60,893 nucleotides of DNA from an uncultured Paenibacillus sp. (GCA_937895345.1 CALAWP010000047.1:1-60893), one strand, 5' to 3'. Positions 25,535 through 34,896 are shown, numbered from the stretch's first letter. Translations and numbers: made by a program. The notes: generated by a model not told the origin, from the sequence alone.

Positions 25535-26704
25535 TTACGCTTGAATGCCCCTGTACCGGCCCTTTAACTCCGCATATTTGGTTTTGATCGTCCCGTGAAC
25601 CGCATGTTTGGCCGGAATGCCCATACAATTCGTAATAACGTCGTCGATGCCGTGCTGCCGAAGCGCCTGTTGCAGCTTGACCGCCTCCGGATCCTTGTCA
25701 TAATCGAACAGCAGCGCCGCCGCGGCCGCTTCGGCAAGGCATTCGGTGCCGAGCCCGAGCCGATGCGCCTGCAGCATCGGCCGGACGAGCCGGTCGTGCA
25801 GGCTCAGCTTCCTCAGCGGCGAACGACCGACGCGCACGATCTCGTCGACAAGCCTCGGATTCGCGAAGCGGCGAAGCATCTTGGCAATATACCGGTCATG
25901 CTTTCCTTCGTCCCAACCGTACTTGGACGTCAGCAGCTTTCCCGTCTCCCGCAGCACTTCCTGTACGCTTTCTCTCAGCCTGCTGTCGGCCATCGCCTCC
26001 TGAATCGTGCCGTAGCCTTCCAAATAACCGCGGTAAGCGGCGGCGCAATGGCCGGTATTGACGGTAAACAGCTTCCGTTCGATATACGGCTCCAGACGGT
26101 CGACGAATTTGGCCCCCTTGATCGGCGGAAAGCCGTCCAGCATGGCCGACCGGTCGATCACCCATTCGAAATAAGGCTCCACCGTAATTTCCAGCGATTG
26201 ACCGCCAGCCTGGTCCGGGACGATCCGGTCCACCGCCGTATCCGGATACGCGACGCACGTCTCCGCCAGCTCCCGCAGCTCGGCAGGCAGACAGCCGGCA
26301 ACGCGGCGCTTCAGCTGCGAGCTCCCGCCGATGGCGTTCTCGCACGCGATGACATGAAGCGGCGACCGGTTGCCGGCACGCAGCCTGCGCGTGATGCCTG
26401 CCGCAATCGATTCGGCGATATGCTCCAGCGCCGCAACCCCGACGGCCGTCGTCACGAGATCCGCTTCGGAGACCGCTTGGGCCACGGCGTCCTTATGGCC
26501 GATGCCGACGGCCGTCACGTTGCGCACGACGGCCGTTTCCTCCGCTTCGCCGGCCAGCGTAACGGTATAGCGCTTGTGCTGTCGAAGCAGCTGCACCTTC
26601 TTTTCGTTGCGGGCGACAAATGTCACCTCGAATCCGGAATCCGACAGCAGCAGCCCGATAAATCCTCTCCCGATATTGCCTGCGCCGAAATGTACCGCCT
26701 TCAT
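25535..26704 (-). CDS. mtlD: Mannitol-1-phosphate 5-dehydrogenase
   Basis: A 389-residue polyol dehydrogenase that interconverts mannitol 1-phosphate and fructose 6-phosphate with NAD(H). The N terminus VHFGAGNIGRGFIG is the cofactor-binding motif of the family; ENAIGGSSQLKR, the catalytic-region KLFTVNTGHCAAAYRGYLEG (with the conserved Asn and His) and the KYGWD segment also match. The ATG at 26704 follows AAAGGAGG with 8-9 base spacing. No mannitol PTS genes (mtlA, mtlF, mtlR) are present; instead a HAD-type phosphatase gene lies 107 bases upstream in the same orientation, which could suggest mannitol synthesis rather than uptake. Confidence 0.92.
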   Translation of the reverse strand: MKAVHFGAGNIGRGFIGLLLSDSGFEVTFVARNEKKVQLLRQHKRYTVTLAGEAEETAVVRNVTAVGIGHKDAVAQAVSEADLVTTAVGVAALEHIAESIAAGITRRLRAGNRSPLHVIACENAIGGSSQLKRRVAGCLPAELRELAETCVAYPDTAVDRIVPDQAGGQSLEITVEPYFEWVIDRSAMLDGFPPIKGAKFVDRLEPYIERKLFTVNTGHCAAAYRGYLEGYGTIQEAMADSRLRESVQEVLRETGKLLTSKYGWDEGKHDRYIAKMLRRFANPRLVDEIVRVGRSPLRKLSLHDRLVRPMLQAHRLGLGTECLAEAAAAALLFDYDKDPEAVKLQQALRQHGIDDVITNCMGIPAKHAVHGTIKTKYAELKGRYRGIQA

Positions 26705-26811
26705 CGCCTTCAGCCTCCTTTGCGCTTCTCGCCGGATTGTTTTATCAGAAAATTCTGAAATTTATAGATGCAGCAAGACAGAGCGCCGGAGCGCCCGCCT
26801 TGCCTGACCGT

Positions 26812-27486
26812 TCACGCCAGGCCGATCCCTTCTCCCGCCAGCAGCTTGTCGAAGTCGACATCCGCCAGCGAATCCGCAAAGCGGTACAGCTCCGAGTCGT
26901 CGAACGTCATAAACTTCGTCAGCGGGTTCGGCACGACAATCGTCGGGATGCCCGTCGCCGCCGCCGCTCTTGCCCCGTTCGGCGAGTCCTCGACGGCGAC
27001 CGCCTCATGCGGCTCTACTCCGAGCCCTTTCAGCGCCTGCACATATAACGCGGGATCCGGCTTGACCCGGACAACGTCGTCGGCCGTGCATATCGCGTCG
27101 AAATAATCGGCAATGCCCAGCGTCTGCATATGCTTGTCGATCCAGGCACGCTCCGAGCTCGTCGCCAGGCCGATCCCCAGTCCCGCCGCCTTCGCGCGCC
27201 TGAGCAGCTCCGCAACGCCCTCGCGCATTTGCTCCCGGGCCATAAGCTTGCCGTGCTCCTCCCGAATTTGCTGCCGGAACGCCTCCTTGTCGATGGGAAC
27301 CTTGAATTCGGTAATCAAAAACTCGTAAGGATCAAACGCATCCAGGCTCGTGCCGACGCATTTCGAATATTGCTCCAGCGTCAGTTCGGCGCCATATCGC
27401 GTGTAGGCGTCCCGCAACGCGTAATACCACGGGCTCTCCGTGTCGATAATCGTCCCGTCAAAATCAAATATAACCGCTTTGAGCAA
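26812..27486 (-). CDS. HAD-superfamily phosphatase, beta-phosphoglucomutase-like
   Basis: A 224-residue HAD hydrolase. Motif I is FDFDGTIIDTE with the nucleophilic aspartate, motif II ATSSERAWID, motif III lysine in VVRVKPDPALY and motif IV VEDSPNGARAA. The helical cap after motif I is of the beta-phosphoglucomutase/sugar-phosphatase kind. The first codon is TTG at 27486, preceded by GGAAGGGAG. It lies upstream of mtlD on the same strand with a 107-base gap. A role as a sugar- or polyol-phosphate phosphatase is plausible; the substrate is not shown. Confidence 0.87.
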   Translation of the reverse strand: MLKAVIFDFDGTIIDTESPWYYALRDAYTRYGAELTLEQYSKCVGTSLDAFDPYEFLITEFKVPIDKEAFRQQIREEHGKLMAREQMREGVAELLRRAKAAGLGIGLATSSERAWIDKHMQTLGIADYFDAICTADDVVRVKPDPALYVQALKGLGVEPHEAVAVEDSPNGARAAAATGIPTIVVPNPLTKFMTFDDSELYRFADSLADVDFDKLLAGEGIGLA

Positions 27487-27525
27487 GGCCGTTCTCTCCC
27501 TTCCATATGACCGTTAGTGTGAATT

Positions 27526-27553
27526 ATGTTAACAAAACCGTAACACTTTTCAA
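27526..27553 (-). promoter_or_regulatory. Candidate promoter of the HAD phosphatase-mtlD unit
   Basis: Minus-strand TTGAAA (27553-27548) and TAACAT (27531-27526), 16-base spacing, about 40 bases upstream of the TTG start. Confidence 0.4.
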
Positions 27554-27696
27554 AAAGATCCGTCAAGGCGTCCGAAGCGGCTGCAACCGCAACCATTCCG
27601 GATCGGACCGGCGCCGCAACCAAGCTTCGTTCCTTGCGCCTCGGCCGGTTATGCGCTTTCAGGAAGACGTTTTCAATTTTCAGAAATTTTTTTTGT

Positions 27697-27729
27697 AAAG
27701 AAGAAGCGCCGTACAAGGACCGGCGCTTC
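27697..27729 (-). terminator. Terminator of the pot operon
   Basis: A nine-base perfect inverted repeat, GAAGCGCCG (27703-27711) and CGGCGCTTC (27721-27729), followed on the minus strand by TTCTTTAC, 39 bases past the potD stop. Confidence 0.8.
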
Positions 27730-27768
27730 CTGGAAACGGTCTGCCATGCAGGCGTTCCCGGTTTCGTT

Positions 27769-28842
27769 TTACTTGCGGTGCATTTTGAACTCGAGAAACA
27801 AATCGTTGTAGCGGGACAGCATTCGTGCCCCCAAATTATCGTACACTTCCAGCCTCGCAGTCAGCTCCTCGTCGGGATAAAACCGCTCGTCGCCGGAGAT
27901 GTCCTCCGGAAGCAGCTGAAGCGCCTCCCGATTCGGCGTCGAGTAGCCGACATATTCCGCATTTTGCGCCGCCACCTCGGGATCGAGCATAAAATTAATA
28001 AATTGATGCGCCCCCTCCACGTTGCGGGCCGTCTTCGGAATAACCATATTGTCGAACCACAGATTCGAGCCTTCCTGCGGGACGACGTAATCCAGCTCCT
28101 CGTTCTCGGACATAATTTCCGACGCGTCTCCGGACCAGACAAGACCCGCCGCCGCTTCTCCGTTCGCCATCAGCATCTTGATCTCGTCTCCGACGATCGC
28201 CTTCACGTTCGGGGTCAGCGTCCGCAGCTTGGCCAGCGCCTCTTGCAAATGCGCATCGTCCGTGTCGTTGAGAGAGTAACCGAGACTGTTCAGCCCCATG
28301 CCGATCACCTCGCGCGCACCGTCGAGCAGCAGCACCTTGTTGCGCAGACTTTCGTCCCACAGATCGTCCCAGCTATCGAAGGTCAGGTCTCCCGCCAGCT
28401 CCGGATGAAACACGATGCCGACCGTCCCCCAGAAATACGGAACCGAATAGGCATTGTCCGGATCGAAGCTCAAGTGCATAAACCGCTCGTCGATATGCTT
28501 CATGTTGGGCAGTTTGTCGTGGTCCAGCTTTAGCAGCAGCCCATCCTCCTTCATCTTGCTGATCGCGTATTCCGAAGGAATGCTGACGTCGAACGTCGCG
28601 CCGCCTTGCGAAATTTTCGTCATCATCGCTTCGTTGGAATCGAACGTCTGGTAGATGACCTTCAGCCCGCTCTCCTCCTCGAAGCGCTCGATCAGCTCGG
28701 GATCGATGTAATCGCCCCAATTGTAAATCGTCAGCGTGTCGGAGCCGGAATAACCTTCGCTGGAATTCAAATATGCCGTCAAATATATCAACAGCAAGGC
28801 GGAGGCGACAACGGCGCCAAGCAGCTTGACCAACTGGCTCAT
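27769..28842 (-). CDS. potD: Spermidine/putrescine-binding protein
   Basis: A 357-residue extracellular substrate-binding protein of the polyamine ABC importer. After an N-terminal hydrophobic helix (VKLLGAVVASALLLIYLTAY) come the family motifs LTIYNWGDYIDPELI, YQTFDSNEAM, VPYFWGTVGI and FINFMLDPE. There is no lipobox cysteine after the helix, so the protein may be held by an uncleaved membrane anchor rather than a lipid. Its start overlaps the potC stop by four bases. It is the last gene of the potABCD operon. Confidence 0.92.
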   Translation of the reverse strand: MSQLVKLLGAVVASALLLIYLTAYLNSSEGYSGSDTLTIYNWGDYIDPELIERFEEESGLKVIYQTFDSNEAMMTKISQGGATFDVSIPSEYAISKMKEDGLLLKLDHDKLPNMKHIDERFMHLSFDPDNAYSVPYFWGTVGIVFHPELAGDLTFDSWDDLWDESLRNKVLLLDGAREVIGMGLNSLGYSLNDTDDAHLQEALAKLRTLTPNVKAIVGDEIKMLMANGEAAAGLVWSGDASEIMSENEELDYVVPQEGSNLWFDNMVIPKTARNVEGAHQFINFMLDPEVAAQNAEYVGYSTPNREALQLLPEDISGDERFYPDEELTARLEVYDNLGARMLSRYNDLFLEFKMHRK

Positions 28843-29648
28843 GCGTCCGCCCTCCTTCCGGCCGCCGGCCTGACGTTCCTTCTGTTAATGAAGTAATAGC
28901 CGATGACCAGCACAATCGTAAACAGGAAAATAAGCGTCGACAGCGCATTGATCGACAGCGACACGCCCTGCCGCGCGCGGGAATAAATTTCGACCGACAG
29001 CGTCGAGAAGCCGTTGCCCGTTACGAAGAAGGTGACCGCAAAGTCGTCGAGCGAATAGGTCAGCGCCATAAAAAATCCGGCGAATATGCCCGGCTTGATA
29101 TAAGGCATAATGACTTTGGACAAGACGCCCCACGTGCCGGCGCCCAGGTCGCGGGCCGCGTCGATCAGCGTCGGACTCATTTCCTGCAGCTTCGGCAAAA
29201 CCATGATGACGACGATCGGTACGCTGAAGGCGATGTGCGACAGCAGCACGGAAACGAAGCCGAGCTGGATGCCCGCGATCGTAAACAAAATAAGAAACGA
29301 AGCGCCGATAATGACGTCCGGACTGACGATCAGCACGTTGTTCAGCGTCAGCAGCGTTCCTTTGGGACGAATGCTTCGAATATAGTGGATGCCGATGGCG
29401 CCGAAGACGCCGAGCACGGTCGATATCGCCGCGGACAGCAGCGCTATGACGAACGTGTTCAGCACGATGATAAGCAGCCGCGTATCCTGCAGCACTTCTC
29501 CGTAGTGCTCCCACGTAAAACCTTCGAACGCCCGCATCGTGCCGCCGCTGTTGAAGGAATAAAACACCAGATAAGCGATCGGCGCGTACAAAATCGCGAA
29601 GACGGCAATCAGATACAGGTTGGACAGCTTAAACTTATTTGCGGACAA
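28839..29648 (-). CDS. potC: Spermidine/putrescine ABC permease PotC
   Basis: A 269-residue inner-membrane permease with six helices and the EAA loop (AARDLGAGTWGVLSKVIMPYIKPG) that docks with PotA. The N-terminal LYLIAVFAILYAPIAYLVFYSFN and the SLDDFAVTFFVTG segment are typical of PotC. The first codon is TTG at 29648, overlapping potB by 14 bases; the potD start overlaps its stop. Confidence 0.92.
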   Translation of the reverse strand: MSANKFKLSNLYLIAVFAILYAPIAYLVFYSFNSGGTMRAFEGFTWEHYGEVLQDTRLLIIVLNTFVIALLSAAISTVLGVFGAIGIHYIRSIRPKGTLLTLNNVLIVSPDVIIGASFLILFTIAGIQLGFVSVLLSHIAFSVPIVVIMVLPKLQEMSPTLIDAARDLGAGTWGVLSKVIMPYIKPGIFAGFFMALTYSLDDFAVTFFVTGNGFSTLSVEIYSRARQGVSLSINALSTLIFLFTIVLVIGYYFINRRNVRPAAGRRADA

Positions 29649-30453
29649 TGTCGATCAGCCCCCGCTTTCTGTTGCCGGTCAGCACCATAAGGGCAGCCAT
29701 GGCAATAATAAGAAATACGGCGATAGTCGCGCCCATGCCCCAGTCCTGCGTCACGAGAAAATGCTGCTCGATCGCCGTGCCGAGCGTAATGACCCGGTTG
29801 CCGGCAATCAGCCGCGTAATCATGAACAGCGACAGCGCCGGAATAAATACCGCCATGCAGCCCGCCTTTACGCCGTCCAGCGTCAGCGGAAAGACGACCC
29901 TCCGGAACGTCATCCACGGCGAAGCGCCGAGATCGCGGGCGGCGTCCACAAGCGTAGGATTCATTTTCTCCAAGGCGTTGTAGACGGGCAGCACCATAAA
30001 CGGAATAAAGATATATACCGACACGAATACGAAGCTGAAATCGGTAAACAGCAGCTGGCGCTGTCCGATGCCCGTCGCCTCCAGCACCGCGTTGACGAAC
30101 CCGTGCGTGCCGAACAGGCCGATGAACGCGTAAGCTTTCAGCAGCAGATTGATCCAGCTGGGCAATATGATGAGCAGCAGCCACAGTCCTTTATGCTTCG
30201 TGCGCGTCAGCAAATACGCCGTCGGATAAGCGATCAGCAGCGAAAAGGCCGTGATGAGAAAAGCGTACCAGAACGAGCTGAGCGTCATCCGCAAATAGAC
30301 CGGCGTAAAAAATTTCGCGTAGTTGTCCAGCGTGAACCGGCCTTCCACGTCAAAAAACGAATAATATACGATAAGAGCGATCGGAGCGCAGACGAACAAG
30401 ACGATCCACAGCATGTACGGGACTAGGTACAGATTGCGCGCTCTAGCTTCCAT
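29635..30453 (-). CDS. potB: Spermidine/putrescine ABC permease PotB
   Basis: A 272-residue permease with six helices. The N terminus LYLVPYMLWIVLFVCAPIALI, the SFFDVEGRFTLDNYAKFF segment and the EAA loop DAARDLGASPWMTFRRVVFPLT match PotB. The ATG at 30453 starts the conserved part; the longer open frame upstream lies inside potA and lacks similarity. It overlaps potA by 11 bases and potC by 14, so translation of the operon is coupled throughout. Confidence 0.92.
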   Translation of the reverse strand: MEARARNLYLVPYMLWIVLFVCAPIALIVYYSFFDVEGRFTLDNYAKFFTPVYLRMTLSSFWYAFLITAFSLLIAYPTAYLLTRTKHKGLWLLLIILPSWINLLLKAYAFIGLFGTHGFVNAVLEATGIGQRQLLFTDFSFVFVSVYIFIPFMVLPVYNALEKMNPTLVDAARDLGASPWMTFRRVVFPLTLDGVKAGCMAVFIPALSLFMITRLIAGNRVITLGTAIEQHFLVTQDWGMGATIAVFLIIAMAALMVLTGNRKRGLIDIVRK

Positions 30454-31585
30454 GTCCGCCCTCACCGCCTCCGCCGGCCGGATGGCCGCCGACCTGTCCG
30501 TACGATTCCAGCCGCTTGTCGAACTCCTCTTCCGTTTCGCCGATGCGCATGACGTGAATCGCCTCCGGGTCGAAGCGAAGACCGATCGTCTCCCCAACGT
30601 TCGCCTTGCGGGTGGAATGGACAAGCCATTCGTTGCCCGCGCCGTCGTAGCAGCTGATTTCGTAATGCACGCCGCGGAACAGCTGCGTATCTACCTTCAC
30701 CTGGAGCAGTCCCTGCTCTTTGTCGGTAATTTCCAAGTCCTCCGGCCGAATGACGACGTCGACCTGCTCATCCGGTCTCAGCCCCCGGTCGACGCAAGCG
30801 AAGACGCGTCCCGCGAATTCCACTTCGTAGTCGCGCAGCATGCGCCCTTTCACGATATTGGATTCCCCGATAAAGTCGGCCACAAACCGGTTGATCGGCT
30901 CGTCGTAAATGTCCGTCGGCGTGCCGGACTGCTGGATGACGCCCTTGTCCAGGACAAAAATCTCGTCCGACATGGCCAGCGCCTCCTCCTGGTCGTGCGT
31001 GACGAACACGAACGTAATGCCCAGCCGGCGCTGCAGCTCCCTCAGCTCGTATTGCATCTCCGTGCGCAGCTTCAGATCAAGCGCGGACAGCGGTTCGTCC
31101 AGCAGCAAAATTTCCGGCTCGTTGACGATCGCCCGCGCAATGGCGACGCGCTGGCGCTGGCCGCCGGACATTTCGTTGATCTCGCGGGTTTCGTAACCGC
31201 TCAGGTTGACGAAGCGAAGCGCCTCCGTCACCTTTTCCGCGATTGCGCCGGACTTCATCCCTTTAATGCGCAGGCCGAAGGCGACGTTCTCGAATACGTT
31301 CAGGTGCGGAAACAGCGCGTAATCCTGAAACACCGTATTCACTTGCCGCTCGTTCGGCGGCACCTTGTTGATCTTTTTCCCTTTAAAATAAATATGGCCC
31401 TCCGTCGGCTCGGCAAATCCGGCGATCAGCCTGAGAATCGTCGTTTTGCCGCAGCCCGAAGGCCCCAGCAGCGTATAAAATTTGCCGCGCTCCAGCTCGA
31501 AGCTGACGTTTTTCAAAACGGCGGGCTCATGAACGCTGTATTGCTTGGTCACTTGCTCGAAGCGAATAATCGTCTCTTCCGGCAT
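30443..31585 (-). CDS. potA: Spermidine/putrescine ABC transporter ATPase
   Basis: A 380-residue ATPase. The nucleotide-binding domain (about 1-235) shows Walker A GPSGCGKTT, signature MSGGQRQR, Walker B ILLLDEPLSALD and the switch histidine in FVTHDQEEALAMSD; the C-terminal TOBE region (about 270-370) includes VDVVIRPEDLEI. I chose the ATG at 31585 because GGAG lies eight bases upstream; the open frame continues far upstream without similarity. It is the first gene of potABCD, with a promoter candidate at 31710-31737. Confidence 0.93.
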   Translation of the reverse strand: MPEETIIRFEQVTKQYSVHEPAVLKNVSFELERGKFYTLLGPSGCGKTTILRLIAGFAEPTEGHIYFKGKKINKVPPNERQVNTVFQDYALFPHLNVFENVAFGLRIKGMKSGAIAEKVTEALRFVNLSGYETREINEMSGGQRQRVAIARAIVNEPEILLLDEPLSALDLKLRTEMQYELRELQRRLGITFVFVTHDQEEALAMSDEIFVLDKGVIQQSGTPTDIYDEPINRFVADFIGESNIVKGRMLRDYEVEFAGRVFACVDRGLRPDEQVDVVIRPEDLEITDKEQGLLQVKVDTQLFRGVHYEISCYDGAGNEWLVHSTRKANVGETIGLRFDPEAIHVMRIGETEEEFDKRLESYGQVGGHPAGGGGEGGHGS

Positions 31586-31709
31586 CCCCATATCTCCTTT
31601 GGCTAACTGCTGAGCATCCCGCCGGAAGCGTTCTTCGTCTTTCTGCGATGGCCTCGAGGCTTGCAAAGAAGAGCCCGCCCGCATTCCCGTGCGTGATTTT
31701 TCCATAGTG

Positions 31710-31737
31710 ATTATACAGCATCCGTCCAAAAGGGCAA
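31710..31737 (-). promoter_or_regulatory. Candidate promoter of potABCD
   Basis: Minus-strand TTGCCC (31737-31732) and a perfect TATAAT (31715-31710), 16 bases apart, about 125 bases upstream of the potA start codon. Confidence 0.6.
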
Positions 31738-31980
31738 TAGCGAATTTGCGAGCGCCTCCGGCGCCGGCCATGGCAGCCGACTGTCCACCGCCCTCGGGAC
31801 GTCCGCCGCAACTCGCCGTAAGCAGCAAGATCAGCGTTTCAATTGTCCCTCTCCTGCCGTCGGGCGTTGCAGCGTTTCTCCCCTGCCGCCGGCGAGCTCC
31901 AAGTAACAAGCACTGCAGCATCGCAGGCAACCCCGTCGGAGCGCTGTAAGGAACACAATCCGCATTGCATCGCCCTCCCC
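31738..31980. other. Gene-free interval between pot promoter and yhgE terminator
   Basis: The interval 31586-32056 has no supported gene. It contains the pot promoter and leader on the right-to-left strand and the yhgE terminator at its far end. Between them I see GC-rich sequence without a clear ribosome-binding site or repeat. Confidence 0.5.
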
Positions 31981-32026
31981 AAAAAATAAAAAGCTGCCCC
32001 CGAGGTCAATAAACCTCGAAGGCAGC
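31981..32026 (-). terminator. Terminator of yhgE
   Basis: Stem GCTGCC..CGAGGT / ACCTCG..GGCAGC (about 31993-32026) followed on the minus strand by TTTTTATTTTTT, 31 bases past the yhgE stop. Confidence 0.85.
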
Positions 32027-32056
32027 CCCTGCTGCTTCCGCTGCAGTTTTATGCCA

Positions 32057-34084
32057 TTATGCCTCCGCAGCAGCTTCCATGCCGCCCCCGGCGTTGCCGC
32101 GGCGATGACTGGCGATGAAATACGCCAGCGTCAAGGCCGCAAAGACGGCGGCAAAGATGCCGAGCGCCCCGGCCTGCGTCCACATCGCGGAGGAATCGCC
32201 GCTCGATATGACGTCCTTCAATCCGGCTACGGAGTAAGTCATCGGCAGCCAAGGCGTTACGTGCTGCATCCACTCCGGAATGAGCTCCAGCGGGAAGGTG
32301 CCGGCCGAGCTGGTCAACTGCAGAATCAGCAGCACGATCGCAACGAACCGCCCCGGATTGCCCATCGTCGTGACAAAAAATTGAATCAGCATCATGAACG
32401 TTGCGCTCGTGATGATCGAGAACAACACGAACAACGGAAGATTTTGCACCTCCAGCTTAAGCAGCCATAGCAGCGCCGCATCCGCGATCAGCGCCTGGGC
32501 CACGCCGACCGTCATCATCGTAAGCGCCTTGCTCCAGAACCAGCTCCAGCCGTTTGCCGGCATGGTTGCCGGCTCGCGCACCGTGTAGACGATCGTCAAC
32601 AGCAGCGCGCCTACATATAAGCCGAGCGACAAGAAATAAGGAGCAAAGCCCGTGCCATAGTTCGGAACCTCATGAATCCGTTCGACGTCCAGATGGACGG
32701 GATCGGCAAACATATCCGTCATCTCATCCGTTAAATTCAGCTCCGCCGTTTGCTTGGAGGCGTCGCTCAATTTATCGGACAGCTCGCGGGATCCGCTGTC
32801 CAGCTCGAGCAAGCCCGAAGCGATTTGAGATGCGCCGTCTGCCAGCTCTCTGGAGCCGGAGGTCAGCGATCCGACCGAATCGTTCAGCTTGCCCAGACCT
32901 GCCGCCAGTTCCCCGGCGCCCTCATCCAGCTTGCCGGCGCCAGCTGCCAGGCTTGCGGCTCCGCCGTGCGCTTCCTTCAGCTTGGCTTCTAAAGTATTTG
33001 CGCCTTCTCCCAGCTTGTTCAGTCCTTGTTCAAGCGAAGAGGCGCCTTGGGCCAGTTCGGTTTGGCCCGCCGAAGCGGCGGCGAGTCCTTCCGACAAGCC
33101 TTTGCCGGCCTTGAGCAGCGACTGAAATGGCTCCGATGCGGCCAGCTCGGGGTTAGCGGCGGCCAATTGCTCCAGGCCGGCGGCCAATTGTCCGGCTCCC
33201 GCCTCCAATTGAGCGGAGCCTTCCGCCGCCGAAGCCAAGCCCGCCGCCAGCTTCGACGCGCCTTCCTGCGCGCTGGCGGCTGCGCCGTTCAAAGCGCCGG
33301 AAGCGTCCGCAAGCTGTCCGAGTCCGGCCGCCAGCTCCGCAGTCCCTTTGCTCAGCTCGGAGGTTCCTTTGGCGAGCTCGCCTCCCGCTTCATCCAGCTT
33401 CGCTGCGCCGTTTTTCAACTCAACCGCGCCGCCCGCGAGCTTGCTCATATTCTCCTGAAGCAGCAACGCGCCGTCCTTCGCCTTGGACGTACCGTCCGCC
33501 AGCTGTCCCGCGCCGTCGCTCGCCTGAACGATCCCGTCGGCCGCTTGCTCCAGCTTCTCGAACACCGTCCGGGCGTAGGCTTCCGTCACTTCTTTGTTCA
33601 GCATGCCCTTCATTTGCTCGACGGCCGTATTGCCGATCTGCGAAGCCAAAAAGTTAAAGCTTTCGTTCGGCAAATAAACAAGCTTGGCCGCCTCCGGCTT
33701 ATCCGATGTCAGCGAAGTCGTTTTCGCCGAAAAATCGGCCGGTATTTCGATCGCCATATAATATTTGTTGCTTTGAAGCCCGTCCATCGCTTCTTCCATG
33801 CTGACGAACGACCAGTTGAACTTCCGGTTTTCCTTTAGCTTTTCCTCGAAATCTTTGCCGATATGCATCTGTTCCCCTTGAAACTCGGTGCCTTCGTCCG
33901 AATTGACGACCGCGACCGGCAGCTCCTCCAGCCTGTCGTACGGATCCCAGAACGCGCCGAGAAACATCGCCGTGTACATAACCGGAACGGTCAGGATCGC
34001 GACCAGCGGAATCAGCACTTTTTTGTTGCGTACGATATTCGCCAGCTCTTTGCCGTATTGTTTCAAACCGTTTAACCGCATCAT
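32057..34084 (-). CDS. yhgE: YhgE/Pip-family membrane protein
   Basis: A 675-residue membrane protein of the YhgE/Pip (phage infection protein) family. One membrane helix near the N terminus (LIPLVAILTVPVMYTAMFLG) precedes the family signature FWDPYDRLEELPVAVVNSDEG. A large extracellular region (about 60-480) contains long Ala/Gly/Leu-rich repeats of roughly seven residues (LADG, LAAG and ELAKGTSEL-type units), and the C terminus has five or six helices of ABC-2-permease type. Such proteins act in export or receptor roles and are linked with type VII secretion in some Firmicutes. GGAG sits just before the start; an ATG one codon later is equivalent. The TetR gene upstream and the palindrome at 34183-34205 suggest repression by YhgD. 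Confidence 0.88.
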   Translation of the reverse strand: MMRLNGLKQYGKELANIVRNKKVLIPLVAILTVPVMYTAMFLGAFWDPYDRLEELPVAVVNSDEGTEFQGEQMHIGKDFEEKLKENRKFNWSFVSMEEAMDGLQSNKYYMAIEIPADFSAKTTSLTSDKPEAAKLVYLPNESFNFLASQIGNTAVEQMKGMLNKEVTEAYARTVFEKLEQAADGIVQASDGAGQLADGTSKAKDGALLLQENMSKLAGGAVELKNGAAKLDEAGGELAKGTSELSKGTAELAAGLGQLADASGALNGAAASAQEGASKLAAGLASAAEGSAQLEAGAGQLAAGLEQLAAANPELAASEPFQSLLKAGKGLSEGLAAASAGQTELAQGASSLEQGLNKLGEGANTLEAKLKEAHGGAASLAAGAGKLDEGAGELAAGLGKLNDSVGSLTSGSRELADGASQIASGLLELDSGSRELSDKLSDASKQTAELNLTDEMTDMFADPVHLDVERIHEVPNYGTGFAPYFLSLGLYVGALLLTIVYTVREPATMPANGWSWFWSKALTMMTVGVAQALIADAALLWLLKLEVQNLPLFVLFSIITSATFMMLIQFFVTTMGNPGRFVAIVLLILQLTSSAGTFPLELIPEWMQHVTPWLPMTYSVAGLKDVISSGDSSAMWTQAGALGIFAAVFAALTLAYFIASHRRGNAGGGMEAAAEA

Positions 34085-34182
34085 CTCTCCACTTCCTTCT
34101 ATATTTCAAGATTCTGTTCAAACCATCGCACGATCTTCATCATCCATGTCCGCCATTCATCGACACACTGCACAGAACGAAA

Positions 34183-34205
34183 TGACCAAATTGTCCATAT
34201 GGTCA
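34183..34205. promoter_or_regulatory. Operator-like palindrome upstream of yhgE
   Basis: TGACC-N13-GGTCA, extended to AATGACC...GGTCATT. It lies 99 bases before the yhgE start and has the same arms and 23-base span as the site at 34897-34919, which suggests the binding site of the adjacent TetR protein. Confidence 0.6.
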
Positions 34206-34274
34206 TTTTAGGCCAAAAGAAAACGGCTAATGCCGTTTGCATTTCCCGCCCGACAGCGTTCCGCCATTCTCTCT

Positions 34275-34850
34275 TTACGGCACCGCCAGTCCGCGTTCCA
34301 AATAAAAGCGAAGCCAGCCTGCCACCTGCTCCTTGCCGAGCGGTTCATGCGCATAGTTCCAGTCGACCGTCAGCGCCATATACAGCTTCAGCATGACAAA
34401 GGCGGTCATTTCCGGCTCGCACGGCTTGATTTCGCCCTTGTCGACAGCCTGCCGAACCTTCTGGGCAATATAGCCGACGATGGCCCGCTCCATCTGCTGC
34501 AAGCCTTCCACCGCCATCGGCGTGCCGATTTCCTTGACCTCCTGCGACAGCTTCAGCGCCAGCTGATGCTCTTCGCGAAAGTCGAGCACCTGTTCCAAAG
34601 CGGCGCTCAAATTTTCGAAAAAATGACGTCCGGGATCGACAACCGCTTCCGCCGCCCGCTTCAGCTCGCCGATCAGCCGGTTCATAATTTCCTGAAACAG
34701 CTCCTCTTTATTGGTGAAAAAGGTGTAGATCGTCCCTTTCCCGACATTGGCGATCTTGGCTACGCCGTCCATCGTCGTCGCCTTGTAGCCGAACATGGCA
34801 AACGATTTGGCCGCCGCCTCCACGATTTGCGTTCTTCGGTCCGCCGCCAT
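34275..34850 (-). CDS. yhgD: TetR-family transcriptional regulator
   Basis: A 191-residue TetR regulator. The N-terminal helix-turn-helix (about residues 5-55) shows IVEAAAKSFAMFGYKATTMDGVAKIANVGKGTIYTFF-type family sequence (cited in outline only; key features are the GYKATTMD turn and KGTIYTFF recognition helix). The C-terminal ligand-binding half is divergent. The ATG at 34850 follows GGGAGGTG with 6-base spacing. It lies upstream of yhgE as yhgD does in B. subtilis, with 190 bases between. Two matching palindromes flank the gene, consistent with autoregulation and control of yhgE. Confidence 0.88.
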   Translation of the reverse strand: MAADRRTQIVEAAAKSFAMFGYKATTMDGVAKIANVGKGTIYTFFTNKEELFQEIMNRLIGELKRAAEAVVDPGRHFFENLSAALEQVLDFREEHQLALKLSQEVKEIGTPMAVEGLQQMERAIVGYIAQKVRQAVDKGEIKPCEPEMTAFVMLKLYMALTVDWNYAHEPLGKEQVAGWLRFYLERGLAVP

Positions 34851-34896
34851 ACTCTCACCTCCCGTTCCGAATTCATGCATAACCACTCTCAAAAAC

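Noticed and set aside
31689..31949. Plus-strand open frame of 86 codons in the pot promoter region
   Set aside because: It lies across the candidate pot promoter, lacks a ribosome-binding site and shows no protein features.
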